Part shown: positions 1-11,207 of the stretch, piece by piece
Position numbering within the stretch: position 1 is the first letter of the stretch
Layout of the letters: every line of letters begins with the position of its first letter
NCBI GenBank assembly: GCA_029204225.1
Contig: CM055109.1
Span: 40,535,791 to 40,599,790, forward strand
Length of the DNA: 64,000 nucleotides
Reading direction: 5' to 3'
Source: Diphasiastrum complanatum
Lineage: Eukaryota > Streptophyta > Lycopodiopsida > Lycopodiales > Lycopodiaceae
Made by a program: the position numbers and the translations under genes
The notes under the pieces: model-generated
The model's input: the letters and a program-made list of their open reading frames with translations, nothing else
What the model was told of the DNA's origin: nothing
Databases searched by the model: none

Positions 1-284
1 ACATGTACTTATTTACTTTCTATGAGTTTTTTTTTTCTATAAATATCCATTTGTCATGAATGTTCTAGGTCAACAAATGATAGGTCACACCATCTGAAAA
101 AGATTTATCCCACTTTAGGCCCATCTCATTTCAGTCTATCTGCTATTTCAATATTCTTAATTAAACATACAATCATTCATTGAGATACTTCTTTCCCATA
201 AGAACTTCTACTTTGAGCCACAATCATATTTTTCCTCTGAAGTTCTTCACTTGCATCACACAGCTCCATACTGGATTTTATGTC

Positions 285-735
285 AGATCTCAACCGATGG
301 GTTTCTGTCAAATCTTGATCAGAGCATTTCTGTCAATTCTTGACCGGAGTGTGTCTATCAAATCTCGACCGGAGCGTTTCTGTCAAATCTCGACTGGAGC
401 ATTTCTGTCAAATCTCGATCGGAGTGTTCTGTTGGATCTCGACCGGAGCGTCCTGTTGGATCTCGACCAGAGCATCCTATTGGATCTCGACCGAAGCATC
501 CTGTTGGATCTCGACCGGAGCACTCTATTGGATCTTTAACAAAGCACCTTGTTGGATCTCGACCGGAGCATCCTGTTGGATCTCGACCAGAGCATCATGT
601 TGGATCTCGAAGTGTCCTGTTGGATCTTGACCGGAGCACCCTGTTGGATCTCGATCGAAGCGTCCTATTGGATCTTGACTGGAGCATCCTATTGGATCTC
701 GACCGAAGCACCCTGATTAGCTCTCGACCGGAGGT
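285..735. repeat. 24-bp minisatellite, block 1
   Basis: About 18 imperfect tandem copies of a 24-bp unit, seen best as TCCTGTTGGATCTCGACCGG followed by AGCA. The first copies have CTGTCAAA instead of CTGTTGGA, so there are two sub-types. Because 24 is a multiple of three, several frames stay open through the array and would read 8-residue repeats such as LLDLDRSI. No start context or homologue suggests that it is translated. Confidence 0.9.
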
Positions 736-1090
736 TCCAAATTCAAAATTCAATGAATCGGCACGTCACATCTCGTCCGAAATCAGACGACGGCCCCACA
801 CCACCTCCACCAAATATCCACCATCATCGTTTGATTACCATTCAAAGCGCCATCACCAAACCTTTCCAGACCTAACATCGTCGACAAAATACACATTTAT
901 TTGAAACTTTTCGCATGCTGAGGGGTAATGTCATGCAAGCATTCATCACGCTCCCGTTACACTATTGGATATAACATCATCAACATAAAACTTGTTTTTT
1001 CCTTCAAGTTCGTTCCCACCTCCATACATCGATTTCCACTTATATCCATCTTCCCCACATCTCCATCCTTGACCAACATCTCCACATCTT
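736..1090. other. No gene seen; pyrimidine-rich spacer
   Basis: This stretch between two repeat blocks is C/T-rich and becomes more so to the right. I see no coding exon, LTR end or RNA gene. The open frames that cross it on the plus strand reflect low complexity. Confidence 0.5.
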
Positions 1091-1345
1091 CTGCTTTCAG
1101 AACTTCTACCTTCCATCTTTCTTACCCAAACTCATTCCGTCACCATCCTTTCATTCCAAAATATACTTCGCTTTCCACACATCTTCCACTCCGCCCTTGC
1201 AAACACACCTCTGCTTTCACACACTTTACATTCCATATTTCTTTACCCAACCTCACTCCTTCACAATCCTTTCCTTCCGCATCATACCTCGCTCCACACA
1301 CATCTTCCAATCCCTTCTCAACCGATGCTTTCACCTTCCATCTTG
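1091..1345. repeat. ~120-bp tandem duplication
   Basis: Two imperfect copies of a unit of about 120 bp begin at 1091 and 1211, both with CTGCTTTCA, and both contain TTTCTTACCCAA/TTTCTTTACCCAA and a CACACATCTTCCA tract. A third partial copy begins near 1325. The unit is pyrimidine-rich and lies between the two minisatellite blocks. Confidence 0.75.
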
Positions 1346-1600
1346 ACCGGAGCCATTCCATTCCATCTCGACCAAAGCCTCTGTAAACTCTCATCCGAAG
1401 CCTCTATCAACTCTCAACCGAAGCCTCTATCAACTCTCAATCGACGCCTCCATCAAATTCAACCGACGCCTCCATCAAATCTCAACTGACGCCTCATTCA
1501 AATCTCAACCAATGCCTCCATCAAATCTCAATCGATGCCTCCATCAAGTCTCAACCGGCACACCCTTAACCCTATCTCAAATCTCAATTGACACATTTTT
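1340..1600. repeat. 23-24-bp minisatellite, block 2
   Basis: About ten degenerate copies of a unit like CTCCATCAAATCTCAACCGA followed by CGC. The TCTCAACCGA core is clearly the same as the TCTCGACCGG core of the block at 285-735, so the blocks are parts of one array separated by the 120-bp repeats. C-to-T and G-to-A differences between the blocks look like CpG decay. Confidence 0.8.
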
Positions 1601-1631
1601 TTCAAACCCCTGTTTCTTCGATTTTTTCACC

Positions 1632-3105
1632 ATGTCATTTAACTCCAGATCCAGTTCTGACGAGCCCGATGCTAATAAGCTCGACATCTAGCTATGCAAA
1701 AATCATTCTTCAAGAAAATTGAGTTCCAAATCCCTGTCCTGACGAGGTATCAAAGTCCGTACCTGATACATATGGCGTACGCCAATTATAATGCTATGGC
1801 AAGGTCGTGCCAACTCATAGTTCCCCCTGTCAAACTATGTTTATAATGTATCTTTTGCGGCGGCCGACTTGCAACCCTTTGGGTTCCCTCGAGGACCAAA
1901 TGTTGTCACAAGGACGCTCCAGAAGATTGGCCAGACAACCTACTTCAAATACATAGTCAGTGGACAAATGGAAGAATAAGGACGGGTATCGCGTTGAGGC
2001 CATCAATGATCAGCAGCTGCAAGCGGCATGTGCATATTTGACCAGATACAAACAAAGACCATGAACAAATGTGCTGCAGGTACCCATGTCCCTCTTCCAC
2101 ATGATGGCAGATTCACGACTGCATGCCAAGAACCTTTATGATTGGGCACAATTTTCTTCGAGCTGCCTTAATGAGTGTGTTAAGAACAAGCAGCCAATAA
2201 CCGTCCTGGGATATCTCATGACTGATACCACACTCCAGCAAGTGCAAAATGGGCCCAAGCTTCAACAACACCTGCAGGTTGCGGACAAAGCATGGGACAT
2301 CCCAATATGAGCCAAACAGACCAAGCGTCCATGATCATGGGCTACTTCACCATCGGGGCTTCCACCCAAAAGGGTGAACACCAGTATTCTTCCTTGGTAC
2401 ACAAGCAACAAAGCCCACAACCAGACCCACAAGCAGCAGCATCCTGGGAAGCTCAGCAGGCCGATACCTCCAAGGCCTAGTTGCCAGACACAAGGCAACA
2501 ACGAATACGTAGGAAGCTTCAAGATAGGAGGAAATCACCTGATGGATCATCATCAGATGATTCATCTTCAGATGATGGAAGCCCGAATGCAACCTCTCCA
2601 ACACACTCCTCACCCTCACACACCATCGATGGGGGTGATGGAGCAACTACATCATCGACAGTAGCAAACACGGACACAATCCACATTGTGCCACCAAAAG
2701 AAGCCACCACCCCACCCATGTTGATAACCATGCCAACGCTGCCAACATCACAAACGACACTTTTTTTTTTTTGGGGGGGGGGGAGGAGTGGGGAGTTCCA
2801 TTCCCCAAGACACGGAAGCGGCCTAGCAGCCACAAGATCAACAGCCACAGGCCCAACAAGTCCACACCTTGTACACTTTGCAATATTTTGATGTTGCGGA
2901 CCTGATGGAGATAAGTGATGACGAACCAAAGAAAGAAGATCAGCCAGGAGAAAGTTTAACCCTCCCAATAACCACCACCACCACCACAACAACCACCACC
3001 ATTGCTACTAGCATTATTTCTCCTCTCCCTCCACCTCCATCTTCATTTCCTACACAACGTCTACTTTTTGGATTAGCTTCACCATCTCACACCCCTGATC
3101 CCTGA
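1632..3105 (+). pseudogene. Decayed open frame with disordered acidic/proline-rich tail, unknown
   Basis: I do not recognise this gene. An ATG at 1632 opens a Ser/Asp-rich start (MSFNSRSSSDEPDANK) that hits a stop within 20 codons. Longer pieces follow at 2071-2310 and in a second frame at 2292-2891, the latter interrupted by one stop at 2478. That piece has a Gln-rich segment, then a Ser/Asp-rich stretch (SSSDDSSSDDGS). A run of T12G11 at 2761 coincides with a shift to the frame of 2869-3105, which has an acidic patch (MEISDDEPKKEDQ), a poly-Thr run and a Pro-rich end. Low-complexity polar tails of this sort occur in retroelement Gag proteins and in plant nuclear proteins, and I cannot choose. 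No zinc knuckle, protease or RT motif follows, and no LTR could be placed around it. Confidence 0.3.
2761..2783. repeat. T12-G11 homopolymer junction
   Basis: Twelve T are followed by eleven G. This is a strong slippage site and the likely cause of the frame change in the surrounding decayed frame. It is also a place where assembly errors are common. Confidence 0.95.
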
Positions 3106-5300
3106 GAAGCTCTCTGAAGCAGCTAAGTGCTCAATGATCGGCCTATCCGAAGCAAGCTACCACATGCATTCTGTTTCTTGCTTACTCTCTTGCTTGTGGA
3201 ATGTAGATGTGGATTAACTTTCTTGTTTCTTTATTTTATTATTTCAGCATGCAGGTAAACTATAGAGGCTGAGATTGTAGATATGATTTGCATACTCTCT
3301 AACAATCTTGTCCTTGATTGTTCTTGGGTATTCCAAGCATCAAGAAATGGGTGTTTCTTGATCCTTGGGCTGCTAGAATGCTGTTAGGAATCTAGTTTTC
3401 TTGTTCCTTGTTTCTTGCTGAGTAGCTTAATCTTGTCATTGCATTGTTCTCTGATTTTCTAGATAGATTGTAGATTTGCTCTCTAATTCAGGACGTTGAT
3501 CTATGCTGAGCTAGGACTAGTTGCATGGCTTGTAAATGCATGTAGCTGAGTAACGTAACCATTTCTCCCCACTGACAATCTGGAAATACACGTTGTAATA
3601 TGAGAAACACTTCTGCCTAAAAACCGTTCTAACAAGAAGATTGAACCATAAAGAACTGTAACCAACGGAAGTAATAGAGAATAAGAACAAAAAAGAATCG
3701 TGTTTACAGATTCAGCTGGAATCTGTGAACAAAATCCAAAAAAAAATTCATCCATCAAGCACCGTTACAGTTCATCACAGATGGACAAACTTTATTGGGC
3801 CACTTGGACGTTGTAAGCATGCGAAGTCAAAAAAAGCATCTTGACAAAGGGCCCATTTTGAGTTCTAGTATCTCCTAATGATGGATGACATCGCATTACG
3901 ACTAACTACCAATTGCGATCTACGACCTGATTAGTTGTCCTACCAGATGAGCTTCAACTTCTTAAATATAAATAGTTAATCATTAAAGATTTCTATAGTC
4001 TCTACAAAAGTTTTAGAGCTCTATTAGAGTATTGCTATTAGCGCTTACTGCTTACTAGTGAAAGTGCATCAAATAGAGTTTTTCAGTTACTCATACGCAA
4101 TTTTTATCCACTATTGCTTTGTGCTCTCATCGTCTGATTTGTACATGCTACTTACTAAATCAATCTGTCTTCTTATTGCATTCAATATCATGTCAGAATG
4201 TATGCTTCTCTGTAGTCATTTGTATTGTTTCATCTGATCTATTGAATACTTCAACGCTGTAATATTCTATACATCACTTCGCACCCTAAAATTGTTTGGT
4301 TACAAAATTACTTTAGTTCTAATGATTTCCAAGTTAGTTTCTAAAATATTGAGCATGACTTTTGTCATCATAGCTATTAATAGGCATAGTTATACACTAG
4401 GAAAGAAGGCTCATTCTGCTGCGCTCGATAGTTCGTTCATAGACTTTGACTTATCATATCGTCATTTTTTTTCCAGCAGTTTTATGAGAATCATTAAGCT
4501 TATAAAATTAAAGTGCACCTCATAATACATTCTAAAATTAATCATAACAATTGTAAAAAGCTTACAAGCTGTAAATTTTGTCTATTGTCATTGATAAGAA
4601 AGTGTACAATATGGTTCACCGTTCTAGATTCACTTTACATACATGTGAAAGAATGAATCCTTGATATAATTTTAAAGTTTCAAAATCTCCATCCATGAAT
4701 GGTTTGGCAATCCCATGAGTTGCCTTATAAAAGCAAACAAAATTATGCTAGTGTCTAAATAACTTACTCCAGAAGCTAGTTCAAAACTTGTTCTTAGCTT
4801 GCTTAGCACAACAAGCACAACAAAACAACATCTCAACTAATAACTATACCAAAACATGGAGTCATATGCATATAGTCGACCATCATAAGTTATAACCAAA
4901 CAAGTATTGCTTTCATGTTACTTCGCATATACAATCAGCATTATTTAATCCTTCATTATCAACCCTCTCCTCTTCCCATTGAGCTGAAATATTCACTTTA
5001 CAATCTGCACACCAAACCACAATTTAGAAATTTTCTTTGAATTATTTACATCATAAAAAATTTCCACCACTTGAGCCCTTTTTCCATTGATTTGTTCCAT
5101 CCTTGAAGCATATGGTTGATCCAAAAGCTCCTCCTCCTTGAAAATAGCTGCAACTCCATAAGGAAATCATGAGTCCTCCTTGAATCAAAAGGATCACAAA
5201 GATCCATAATCATGTCTTCTTCACATAAGAAACATCATTCTTGATTTGAACATAAGATCAGTCATAATCAATGAATGAAATGTGTAAAGTATGAGTGACC
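3106..5300. other. No gene seen; AT-rich spacer
   Basis: About 2.2 kb without a supported exon. 3106-3520 reads like transcribed plant non-coding DNA (T-rich, with TTTATTATTTCAGCATGCAG resembling an intron end), but no coding sequence could be joined to it. A 77-codon frame at 4292-4525 has no recognisable domain. No LTR ends, inverted repeats or RNA genes were found. Confidence 0.5.
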
Positions 5301-5508
5301 GCAGCTTGTTTTTACTTAGATTATTTTTTGAATACTTCTCACACGTGTGAGTGAGAGTTGGAAGTGATTGAATGCATGTAGTAGTGTGTTTTTTCCATAG
5401 GATCTAAGATTGTTCTTGAATCTCAATCTAGTCTTGATCTTGGTGCATCTACACACCTTAGGAGATCACAAGTACATGTAGTGGACAATCCACACATGAA
5501 ATTTAACA
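5301..5508 (+). mobile_element. Solo copia LTR, first piece (inverted)
   Basis: The reverse complement of this segment matches the first ~205 bp of the LTR at 58,451-59,182, from the terminal TGTTRAATT through TGATCTCCTAAGGTGTGTAG and CATGCATTCAATCACTTCCA to CTAAGTAAAAACAAG. The remainder of the same LTR lies in opposite orientation at 8060-8605. Both pieces keep the 19-bp sequence CTAAGTAAAAACAAGCTGC, as an inverted pair at 5301-5319 and 8060-8078. One LTR split by an inversion of the intervening DNA explains this best. Confidence 0.85.
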
Positions 5509-7284
5509 ATTATATCATGAATCGATTTCCCTTTGGGGATTAAGGTGCAGTTGTTTGTATTTGAGATGTCCTATCATTGATAGTGATTAATTTCCAATCA
5601 AACTGAAGCACATAATTAGTAATGTTTACTATGCACATTCAACAGATAGACCATGTTTATTTACCTAACAAATGTTTTAGACTGTGAGGTTTCTAGAGAT
5701 CTTTCAAATTGAATAAATCAATGATTAAGATATTGGGTAAAATATCATGCATTTACCTGGAGTCATTCTGAACTCCTTAATATTGGTCGATGGCCAATGA
5801 AGATACCAATCTATTAATTTTATGCGTCAACAGAAATTGATTCATTTGCTTGCATTATTTAGCCCTGTGTTGATTGGTTGTCAAAGAAAATGTTGCAGTT
5901 GTTTTTAGCAACTACATTGCTTTCTTTCCGATGAAATTGTCTATATTTTTGGTGCTTTTTACATTTTTATTTCTCTGGTCCATTTTCATTATGACTTTTG
6001 AAGAAGAAGCTAGAGAAAGGTAGTATAGAAAGCAACCAAACACCTTGTCAATACTCCACTCTCCTCGCTTGTGAGAAGGCTTCATGCTTGATCTCCACGA
6101 ATCTCTCTATCCATGCTATAGGGGCTCTACCTATTCTCCTCTAGGCTAGAAGGTGGCATGCCCTAGGGTGATGTAGATATGCCAAAGACCTTCAGCTCTT
6201 AGAACCATCATAAAGCAATTTCTATGCATGGGCAGTAGAAATATGCTTAGTATTTTTGGGGTTTTTTTTCTAACTTTGGCTTTTTGGTTACTTCATTGGC
6301 CTGCATGCTATGCTTTTACCTGAAATGAGTATGCTTGTCTACTAAACTTAGCTGCATGTTGGGCCTTAGTTGCTTTGCCCCTTATTTAACATGCATATTG
6401 ACTATTTTTGGATTATTTCGGTACAAGGTATAGTAGAGTGTTGATTTAATCTATTTGCAGGAACAATTACTCTTTTAATAGTTTATTGAGCTTAGAGATT
6501 CATATTGCTAAAGTACTTGTATGAACACAGGTATCTATGTATAATCATAGGGTATTTTTGGGGTCATTTGTACATGTGCAGGAGGAAGGTATACAATCTT
6601 TATATGAGCCAGACACCAGCAAACTGAGTTGGACTGGTCCTTGTAAAAATTTACTACCTAGCGTTATAAAAATATAGAAAACTGAAATCGAATAGGTGAA
6701 GCACTACAACAGCACTTAAGCTCAAAGTTTGGTCTAAAATGAGTTAATATGCCAAAAAGAAGCAATTACAAATAGGTGAAGATCGTACGTTTTATCAAAC
6801 AACATATTTTGTGGCATACGACAAACTTTGGCATACTTCAAAAACTTGTTTTGGCAACAAATTAGAAAAAAATATTTTTAATGTGGATATAGTACCGAAG
6901 GGTGATGACTGGAATGATGGTATGAAACCATACCAAATCTACCCCAGTATGGTGTAAGCGCTACAAGTAGATAACATACATGAATAGATGTCCATAAACT
7001 TACTGGGAAAGTGGCATAAACTGAATGACTAGACCTATTTTACAATGCCTTTGGTAAAAAATGTAGAAAATGCAAAAAATTATTCTATGTTGTTGTTTGC
7101 AAAGAAATTAACGTCTTCACGACATCACTTTCCTCTGGTTCAAGTAACACTCACACCTGCGATGCATCATGACAATGCGTTATCAATCTAGATTTGTGAA
7201 ATTAAAAACAATGGCAAATGAACATTAAAAAAATCAAGTTGTAGCACCAATAATTCACCTCAAAAATCAAACTACAGGACTTAC
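5509..7284. other. Inverted segment without a clear gene
   Basis: This is AT-rich DNA inside the proposed inversion. At about 6581-6678 a CAG acceptor-like site precedes a ~32-codon plus-strand frame starting EEGIQSLYEPDTSKL, which could be a stray exon but has no partner. On the minus strand a GCATCGCAG acceptor near 7157-7165 could begin a last exon of the methyltransferase-like gene, but stops follow quickly in every frame. No LTR or tandem repeat is visible. Confidence 0.4.
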
Positions 7285-7932
7285 CGTTGGCTCACCCCAA
7301 TAATTCACTAGCCATTTGTAAAGATCAGTCTGGTTTTCCAATCCGATGACAGACCTCCCAAGGCTAGTGGCCTCATGCAACAAAGTGCCCGTTCCAACAG
7401 TGAGATCAACTATGACATCACCAGGATCGCTAAATAGTTGTACAATATAATTCATGAGATTTTTTTCCTCTCTGCGCTCCACCAATGCAAAGATTACAAC
7501 AATAGTTAATGAAAACTCAATCCATGGTGTCTCTTGTACTCTCGAGTGTGCAAAGAAAATCCTATGGCTGGTAATCTCATGTCATAGCTAGCCTCCATAT
7601 TTCGGAGTATAACAATACCAACATCAATTATTTGATCCCACAAGACCTCTTTCACAAAATATACTCGAAAGGTCTTGTTATCTGCAATCACCAAAACATT
7701 CGTGAAAGTGTAGAATGAAGACAATGAGTGCAATTGCATATAGAAAACTACAATCTGTTACAACTTACCAGTTGGTATGTGGAGTTGTTTTCTAAAAGCA
7801 TCATCTTCCTCAATTAGTGCATGTGTAATGTTTGCCTCGCAATCTTGGGAGAACTTCGTGCAAGCTATATTGTATAATCTCTCCTCTGTAACAGATTTCG
7901 GCTTGCAATCCCAATCGACATGTAACACAGCA
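7285..7932 (-). CDS. Partial DNA methyltransferase-like gene (N4/N6 class), three exons
   Basis: Three exons can be joined on the minus strand: 7932-7769, 7681-7540 and 7471-7285. The GT-AG introns are 87 and 68 nt, and the phases match at both junctions. The last exon encodes LFSDPGDVIVDLTVGTGTLL followed by HEATSLGRSVIGLE. This resembles the S-adenosylmethionine-binding region of N4/N6-type DNA methyltransferases (family pattern roughly FSxPGDxVLDPFxGSGTT...LGRxxIGxE). The usual DPF is DLT here, so motif I is atypical. The catalytic (D/N/S)PP(Y/W) motif is not in these exons. An acceptor precedes the first exon and a GTAAGT donor follows the last, so both ends of the gene are missing or unrecognised. 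Without the 68-nt intron one would have to assume a frameshift. It lies in a segment flanked by the two halves of a split LTR, so it may be a moved or captured fragment. Substrate and activity cannot be inferred. Confidence 0.45.
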
Positions 7933-8059
7933 CTAAACAAAAATAGCATTGTTATTTTTTATAATACTTGTCAATAAACTTGACAAACATTTTGATACTT
8001 CAAGCACTTCAATCTCTGTTGTAAATCCGTATTACAGCTTGCTCTTCACACGTAAAAAT

Positions 8060-8605
8060 CTAAGTAAAAACAAGCTGCTCTCCTTGGGTAGAGAGAGAAA
8101 ATGCATCATGAGCTCTAGGGTAGAGAGAGAAAGCTAGAAATCCAATAACTCACAAAATCCATGAAATCACCAAATCAATTAGATTCAAAATGAGGAGTAC
8201 AATGATACTAGTAGGTCCACGAGCTACCACTATGCTTAACTATGATTGGACCATATTTTGTCACCTCTTGATCCTATTGGATCATTGATCCATGCACATC
8301 TTAATTCTATTGGACTATATTCAAGCACACCTCAATTTCCTATTTGACCTCACAAGGTTCCACCTCTAAATCCTATTGGACCTCCTGGAATTCATCAAAC
8401 AAAAACTTTACACTTGTCTACACTCTAATTGGCACATGTTTAGCCTCTTACTCTATTTTGGCTCAATAGTGGCATTACAAGTGGAAATGCATAATTTGCC
8501 ATCTATGCCAAATTTATTCCTATCAACATCCTACACCTAGATGCTTGATGTAAAAAACATAAGACCCCTATATCTAACATAGATAATCTTTTTCAATTCT
8601 TCACA
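8060..8605 (-). mobile_element. Solo copia LTR, second piece
   Basis: This matches 58,645-59,182 of the LTR of element G in the same orientation, including GCTCTCCTTGGGTAGAGA and ACATAAGACCCCTATATCTA, and ends in TTCAATTCTTCACA. The flank at 8606 is gypsy pol sequence, not the copia polypurine tract, so this is the outer edge of a solo LTR or 5' LTR inserted into the gypsy element. No target-site duplication matches between the flanks of the two pieces. Confidence 0.85.
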
Positions 8606-8704
8606 TTTCTCAGGCTCCAAAGGTACACTAAGTGACAAATCTTTCAAATGGGATAAATCCTCATCCGATCCAACTGTATCACCATCATGTAAACTTAGTT
8701 TCAT

Positions 8705-9517
8705 TTAACTTACATGAAATATTGGGTGTGTAGTCAATTTTCCTTGAAGATCAAGTTCATAAGCCAAAAAACCAATTCTACGTACAATTTTGAAAGGTCC
8801 ACAATAACGGGTAGACAACTTATAATGCTTTCTTGTACGTAATGTCTTAGAATCTTTTGGAATTCTAAGATATACCCAGTCATCAACTTTAAAATCTCTT
8901 GGAGATATCTTAAGATCGATATAGTGTTTAGCTCTATCCTGAACACTTCGGATACTATCCTTAGCCACTTGCTACATCTTTTGCATATCACGCAAAAAAT
9001 TAGCAACCTTGGATCTTAACAAACTTTGTCTCAAATTTATTGGAGATCTAGGTTGAAAACCGTACATAAACATAAAAGGACTGTAACCTGTAGCATAATG
9101 TTTTCTACTATTATATGCAAACTCAATCAGTGGGAGATAATCTTCCCAATGAGATTTCTTGTGAAAAACATACGTCCCCAAAATATCTTTCATAGCTTGA
9201 TTAGTCCTTTCTGTCTGGCCATCTAATTCAGGATGATCAGAAGAACTTAAACTTAAAGAAGTTTCCAGTTTATGGAATACTGCTGACCAAAAGTGACCTG
9301 TGAACTTAGGATCTCTATCACTAACAATGTCACTGGGCCAACCATACATCCGAAATAATCTTTCAACAAAGATCTAGACTAATTCAGAAGCCTTTATGTT
9401 TGACTTGACTAGTATGAATGCAACTAACTTAGTTAACCGATCCACTACAACCCAAATAGAATGATTTTGTCGTTGGGTCTTTGGAAGTCCAACTACAAAA
9501 TCCATAGATATGCTTTC
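8705..9517 (-). pseudogene. gypsy-1 integrase core and C-terminal domain
   Basis: The 9349-8972 piece has the second integrase aspartate in SDRDPKF and the motif DGQTERTNQAMKD with the catalytic glutamate, followed by YNSRKHYATGYSPF. The 8968-8705 piece is the C-terminal domain (DWVYLRIPKDSKT, GPFKIVRRIGFLAYEL, HPIFHVS) that binds DNA in this family. The frame continues past the stop to 8606 (LSLHDGDTVGSDEDLSHLKD), where the solo LTR interrupts it. The first aspartate region at 9350-9517 is disrupted. No chromodomain is visible. Confidence 0.85.
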
Positions 9518-10419
9518 TCATTTTTTATCAGGGATATCTAACGGATGCAACAAATCACCAGCCTTATGGCGTTCAGCCTTTGCTAGTTGACAGAGTTTGC
9601 ATTTAACAACATATGACTCGACATATGGCTTGAGATTTGGCCAATAAAATTCTCTTTTAACCAAGTCCAGACTCCTGTGTATACCAGGATGTCCTGCACA
9701 GGGTATGTCATGACATTCAAACAAAATCTTACGTTTGAGCTCATCATCTTTAGGTACACAAACTTTCTCATTCCGAAATAGTAATCCATCTCGAATGGTG
9801 AACTGTTCCACAATCTTCCTATCTTTCTTAGTTAGTTGAGCCCCCTGTGTTTCTGACTCAACACTGTCCACATTTCTTCCAGTCTGAACAATGTTCCAAA
9901 TGTGACCAAAATGGGAGTCTAATTCATATTTTCTTCTTAGCGAAAGATATAGATCCGTAGAAATCTGGGTGAATGACAACTCATTCAGTTCACCAATCTG
10001 ACTAAGAGCATCTGCAACTTGATTAGAATTGTCTCTTATGTAACAGATTTCATGATCGAATTCTTGCATCAATTCAGACCATTGAGCTTTTCTCTTCCGA
10101 AGATCATGTTGATTACAAAAATACTTAAGAGGCCGGTGATCTGTATACACCACAAACTTACTACCATACAAGTAGTGTCTCCAGGTTTTAAGTGCATGGA
10201 CTACAACAAACAATCTTTTTTTCTCGTAGTATTATGCAACTGAGGACCAGTGAATTTTTTGCTTTCAAATTCTAGTGGCTTATCCATTTGAAATAGAACC
10301 GTTCCAACTACAACATCACTTGCGTCCGTTCTCACAACGTAAGGTAAATCTAGATTTGCAATCTGTAACACGGGAGCTGAAACAATCATTGTTTGAAGTT
10401 TCTCAAAACATTGATTCAA
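9518..10419 (-). pseudogene. gypsy-1 RNase H and integrase zinc-binding domain
   Basis: The 10,419-10,201 piece begins the RNase H domain (YVVRTDASDVVVGTVLFQ). A frameshift near 10,205 leads to the second piece, with the family motif VYTDHRPLKYF and, further on, NQVADALSQ. Its C-terminal part is the integrase HHCC zinc finger: HDIPCAGHPGIHRS for the histidines, then CKLCQ for the cysteines. The domain order is normal for gypsy pol. Confidence 0.87.
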
Positions 10420-10446
10420 TTCCTCGTTCCAAACAACTGGCGCGGA

Positions 10447-11177
10447 CTAAATTGATTTCTCTTTTTCTTTTTTATTAACAAACCCTTTTGTCAGATTATT
10501 AAGCGGTGCTGCTAACTTAGCATAATCCTCAATAAATCTCTTGAAGAAAAGTGTAAAACTTAAAAATGACTTTACTTGCCTCACAGTTCCCGGAATTGGC
10601 CACTCAATCACAATCTTGATTTTATCCTCGTCAATCTTGATCCCATTTACTGTGATTCTATGACCGAGATAAAGCAACTCTTGCTTAAAGAACTCACATT
10701 TGGACTTTTTAGCATAGAGTAACTCCCGACGGAGTTTCATCAAGACGATTTTTAAGTGTTCTACGTGTTCCACCAAAGATTTACTGTAAACGAGAATGTT
10801 GTCTAAGAACACAACCACAAACTTCTCCAAATATGGACAAAATAAATCGTTCATCATTTGTTGGAACGTTGTTGGAGCATTCGTTAATCCAAATGGCAAC
10901 ACTAAGAATTCATAATGACCAAATCTAGAACGAAATTCTGTCTTTTGGACATCTTCCGACTTAATTCTTACCCTCTTCTGAGATCTATCTTGGTGAAATA
11001 CCGTGCTCCACCCAAGCGATCTACAAGGTCATCCATCTTGGGTAATGGAAATTTATTTTTTATAGTCACTTTATTAAGACCCTTGTAATGCACACACATC
11101 CGAAAACCTCCATCTTTCTTCGCTTTAAGAAAAATATGAACGCCCCATGGTGATTTACTAGGTTGTACATGTCTCAT
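10447..11177 (-). pseudogene. gypsy-1 reverse transcriptase
   Basis: The 11,177-10,968 piece has the N-terminal RT blocks ([45 protein letters not shown]). A lesion near 10,965 interrupts the frame and the second piece resumes with LPFGLTNAPTTFQQMMND. The active-site box reads VFLDNILVYSKS, where the family has FxDD: the second catalytic aspartate is Asn (codon at 10,798-10,800). The thumb and connection follow (LGHRITVNGIKIDEDKI). Even without the stops this RT would be expected to be inactive. Confidence 0.88.
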
Positions 11178-11207
11178 CTTCAGATAGTTTTCTATTTGAT
11201 TTGAAAT

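Noticed and set aside
285-735. CRISPR-like regular repeats
   Set aside because: The units are directly contiguous with no unique spacers and diverge from one another. It is a minisatellite in eukaryotic DNA.
1140-1394. Minus-strand Gly/Val/Glu-rich frame
   Set aside because: It is the reverse of a pyrimidine-rich 120-bp tandem repeat.
7472-7539. Frameshift in the methyltransferase-like gene
   Set aside because: A 68-nt GT-AG intron restores the frame in phase, so a lesion need not be assumed, although the intron is short and unproven.
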